From Neisseria shayeganii 871 (lineage in GTDB: Bacteria; Pseudomonadota; Gammaproteobacteria; Burkholderiales; Neisseriaceae), in the NCBI RefSeq assembly GCF_000226875.1, contig NZ_JH164926.1, positions 241,340-268,422 of the forward strand: a stretch of 27,083 nt of DNA, read 5' to 3'. Positions 26,950 through 27,083 of the stretch are shown one piece after another (the first letter of the stretch is position 1; every line of letters begins with the position of its first letter). The notes below the pieces were generated by a model. The model searched no databases. It worked only from the letters and a program-made list of their open reading frames with translations, and was not told the DNA's origin. A program made the position numbers and the translations under genes.

Positions 26950-27083
26950 ATGTTTAAATATTACTTACCATGTAGCTGTTTATTATTGATTGGATGTCAA
27001 TCTAATAAATATCATACAATAGACTATAATTCTAGTGATTATAGTCGACTGTTGATGGAGTTTTTTATAGGGGCTGAAGTAGA
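26950..27083 (+). CDS. Lipoprotein in immunity-gene position, interrupted by an IS end and the window edge
   Basis: The ATG at 26950 has a strong AGGAG 9-13 nt upstream, 17 bp after the toxin stop codon. The protein starts MFKYYLPCSCLLLIGCQSNK, a lipoprotein signal with Cys16 in the lipobox LIGC and Gln at +2, which favours outer-membrane sorting. Then comes YHTIDYNSSDYSRLLMEFFI. At 27070 the DNA becomes the terminal repeat of an IS1595-type element, so the reading frame beyond Ile40 probably comes from the IS. A lipoprotein directly behind a CdiA-type toxin is best explained as its immunity protein. It would be truncated by the insertion. Confidence 0.55.
   Translation, partial: MFKYYLPCSCLLLIGCQSNKYHTIDYNSSDYSRLLMEFFIGAEV
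27070..27083 (+). mobile_element. Start of an IS1595-family element (terminal inverted repeat)
   Basis: GGGGCTGAAGTAGA at the window edge matches, over 13 of 13 bases, the inward-reading end of the IS1595-type remnant at 12338-12350. The rest of the element would lie beyond the window. Confidence 0.6.

Noticed and set aside
1..27083. CRISPR array
   Set aside because: No regularly spaced direct repeats with unique spacers were found; the recurrent 12-bp motifs are dispersed uptake sequences.

Overview
The window looks like a chromosomal segment of an Eikenella-type member of the Neisseriaceae. The main evidence is the many copies of AGGCTACCTGAA (reverse TTCAGGTAGCCT), which from memory is the Eikenella dialect of the neisserial DNA uptake sequence (DUS). 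The housekeeping genes are also neisserial in character. Most of the window is GC-rich. Four stretches are clearly AT-rich: about 700-930, 1620-1790, 10350-10500 with 11290-11610, and 24900-27083.

Layout. 1-2070: a small membrane protein, a MITE-like repeat, and an orphan S24/LexA-like repressor divergent from a small exported protein. 2100-5650: recD, convergent with a phenylalanine hydroxylase operon (phhA-phhB overlapping by 4 nt) and a DUF442-type phosphatase/sulfurtransferase. 5839-10086: a CcoI/FixI-type copper P-ATPase, dut, yqgE and ruvX. 10116-12350: an accessory patch with a decayed repeat, a nicotinamidase-like gene broken by an 8-bp tandem duplication, another repeat copy, and a truncated IS1595-family transposase ending against parE. 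12352-19478: minus-strand genes parE, an exported SecD-P1-head-like protein, a glutathione S-transferase, a WYL regulator, trpS and a PTS EIIC-like membrane protein. 19590-23897: a GNAT acetyltransferase, a lipoprotein, an MltD-type transglycosylase with three LysM domains, and a YafS-like methyltransferase. 23950-24040: tRNA-Ser(GGA) with a clear promoter and terminator.

24084-27083 is a mosaic of mobile and conflict-system debris. It holds a decapitated filamentous-phage replication initiator, an AT-rich orphan membrane-anchored gene that may encode immunity, and a displaced CdiA/hemagglutinin-type pre-toxin (VENN-like) cassette with a nonsense codon. The cassette's hypervariable toxin domain is split by a frameshift that can be placed within about three nucleotides. 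A lipoprotein gene in the immunity position follows and runs into the terminal repeat of an IS1595-type element at the window edge.

Two themes run through the window. First, a family of 127-188 bp elements with ends TGAGACCTTTGCAAAA (six copies plus fragments) has inserted between genes, twice at the same place inside a DUS. Second, DUS copies are often paired as inverted repeats or built into terminators. parE is unusual in carrying the Neisseria-dialect core GCCGTCTGAA twice, which suggests gene import across genera.
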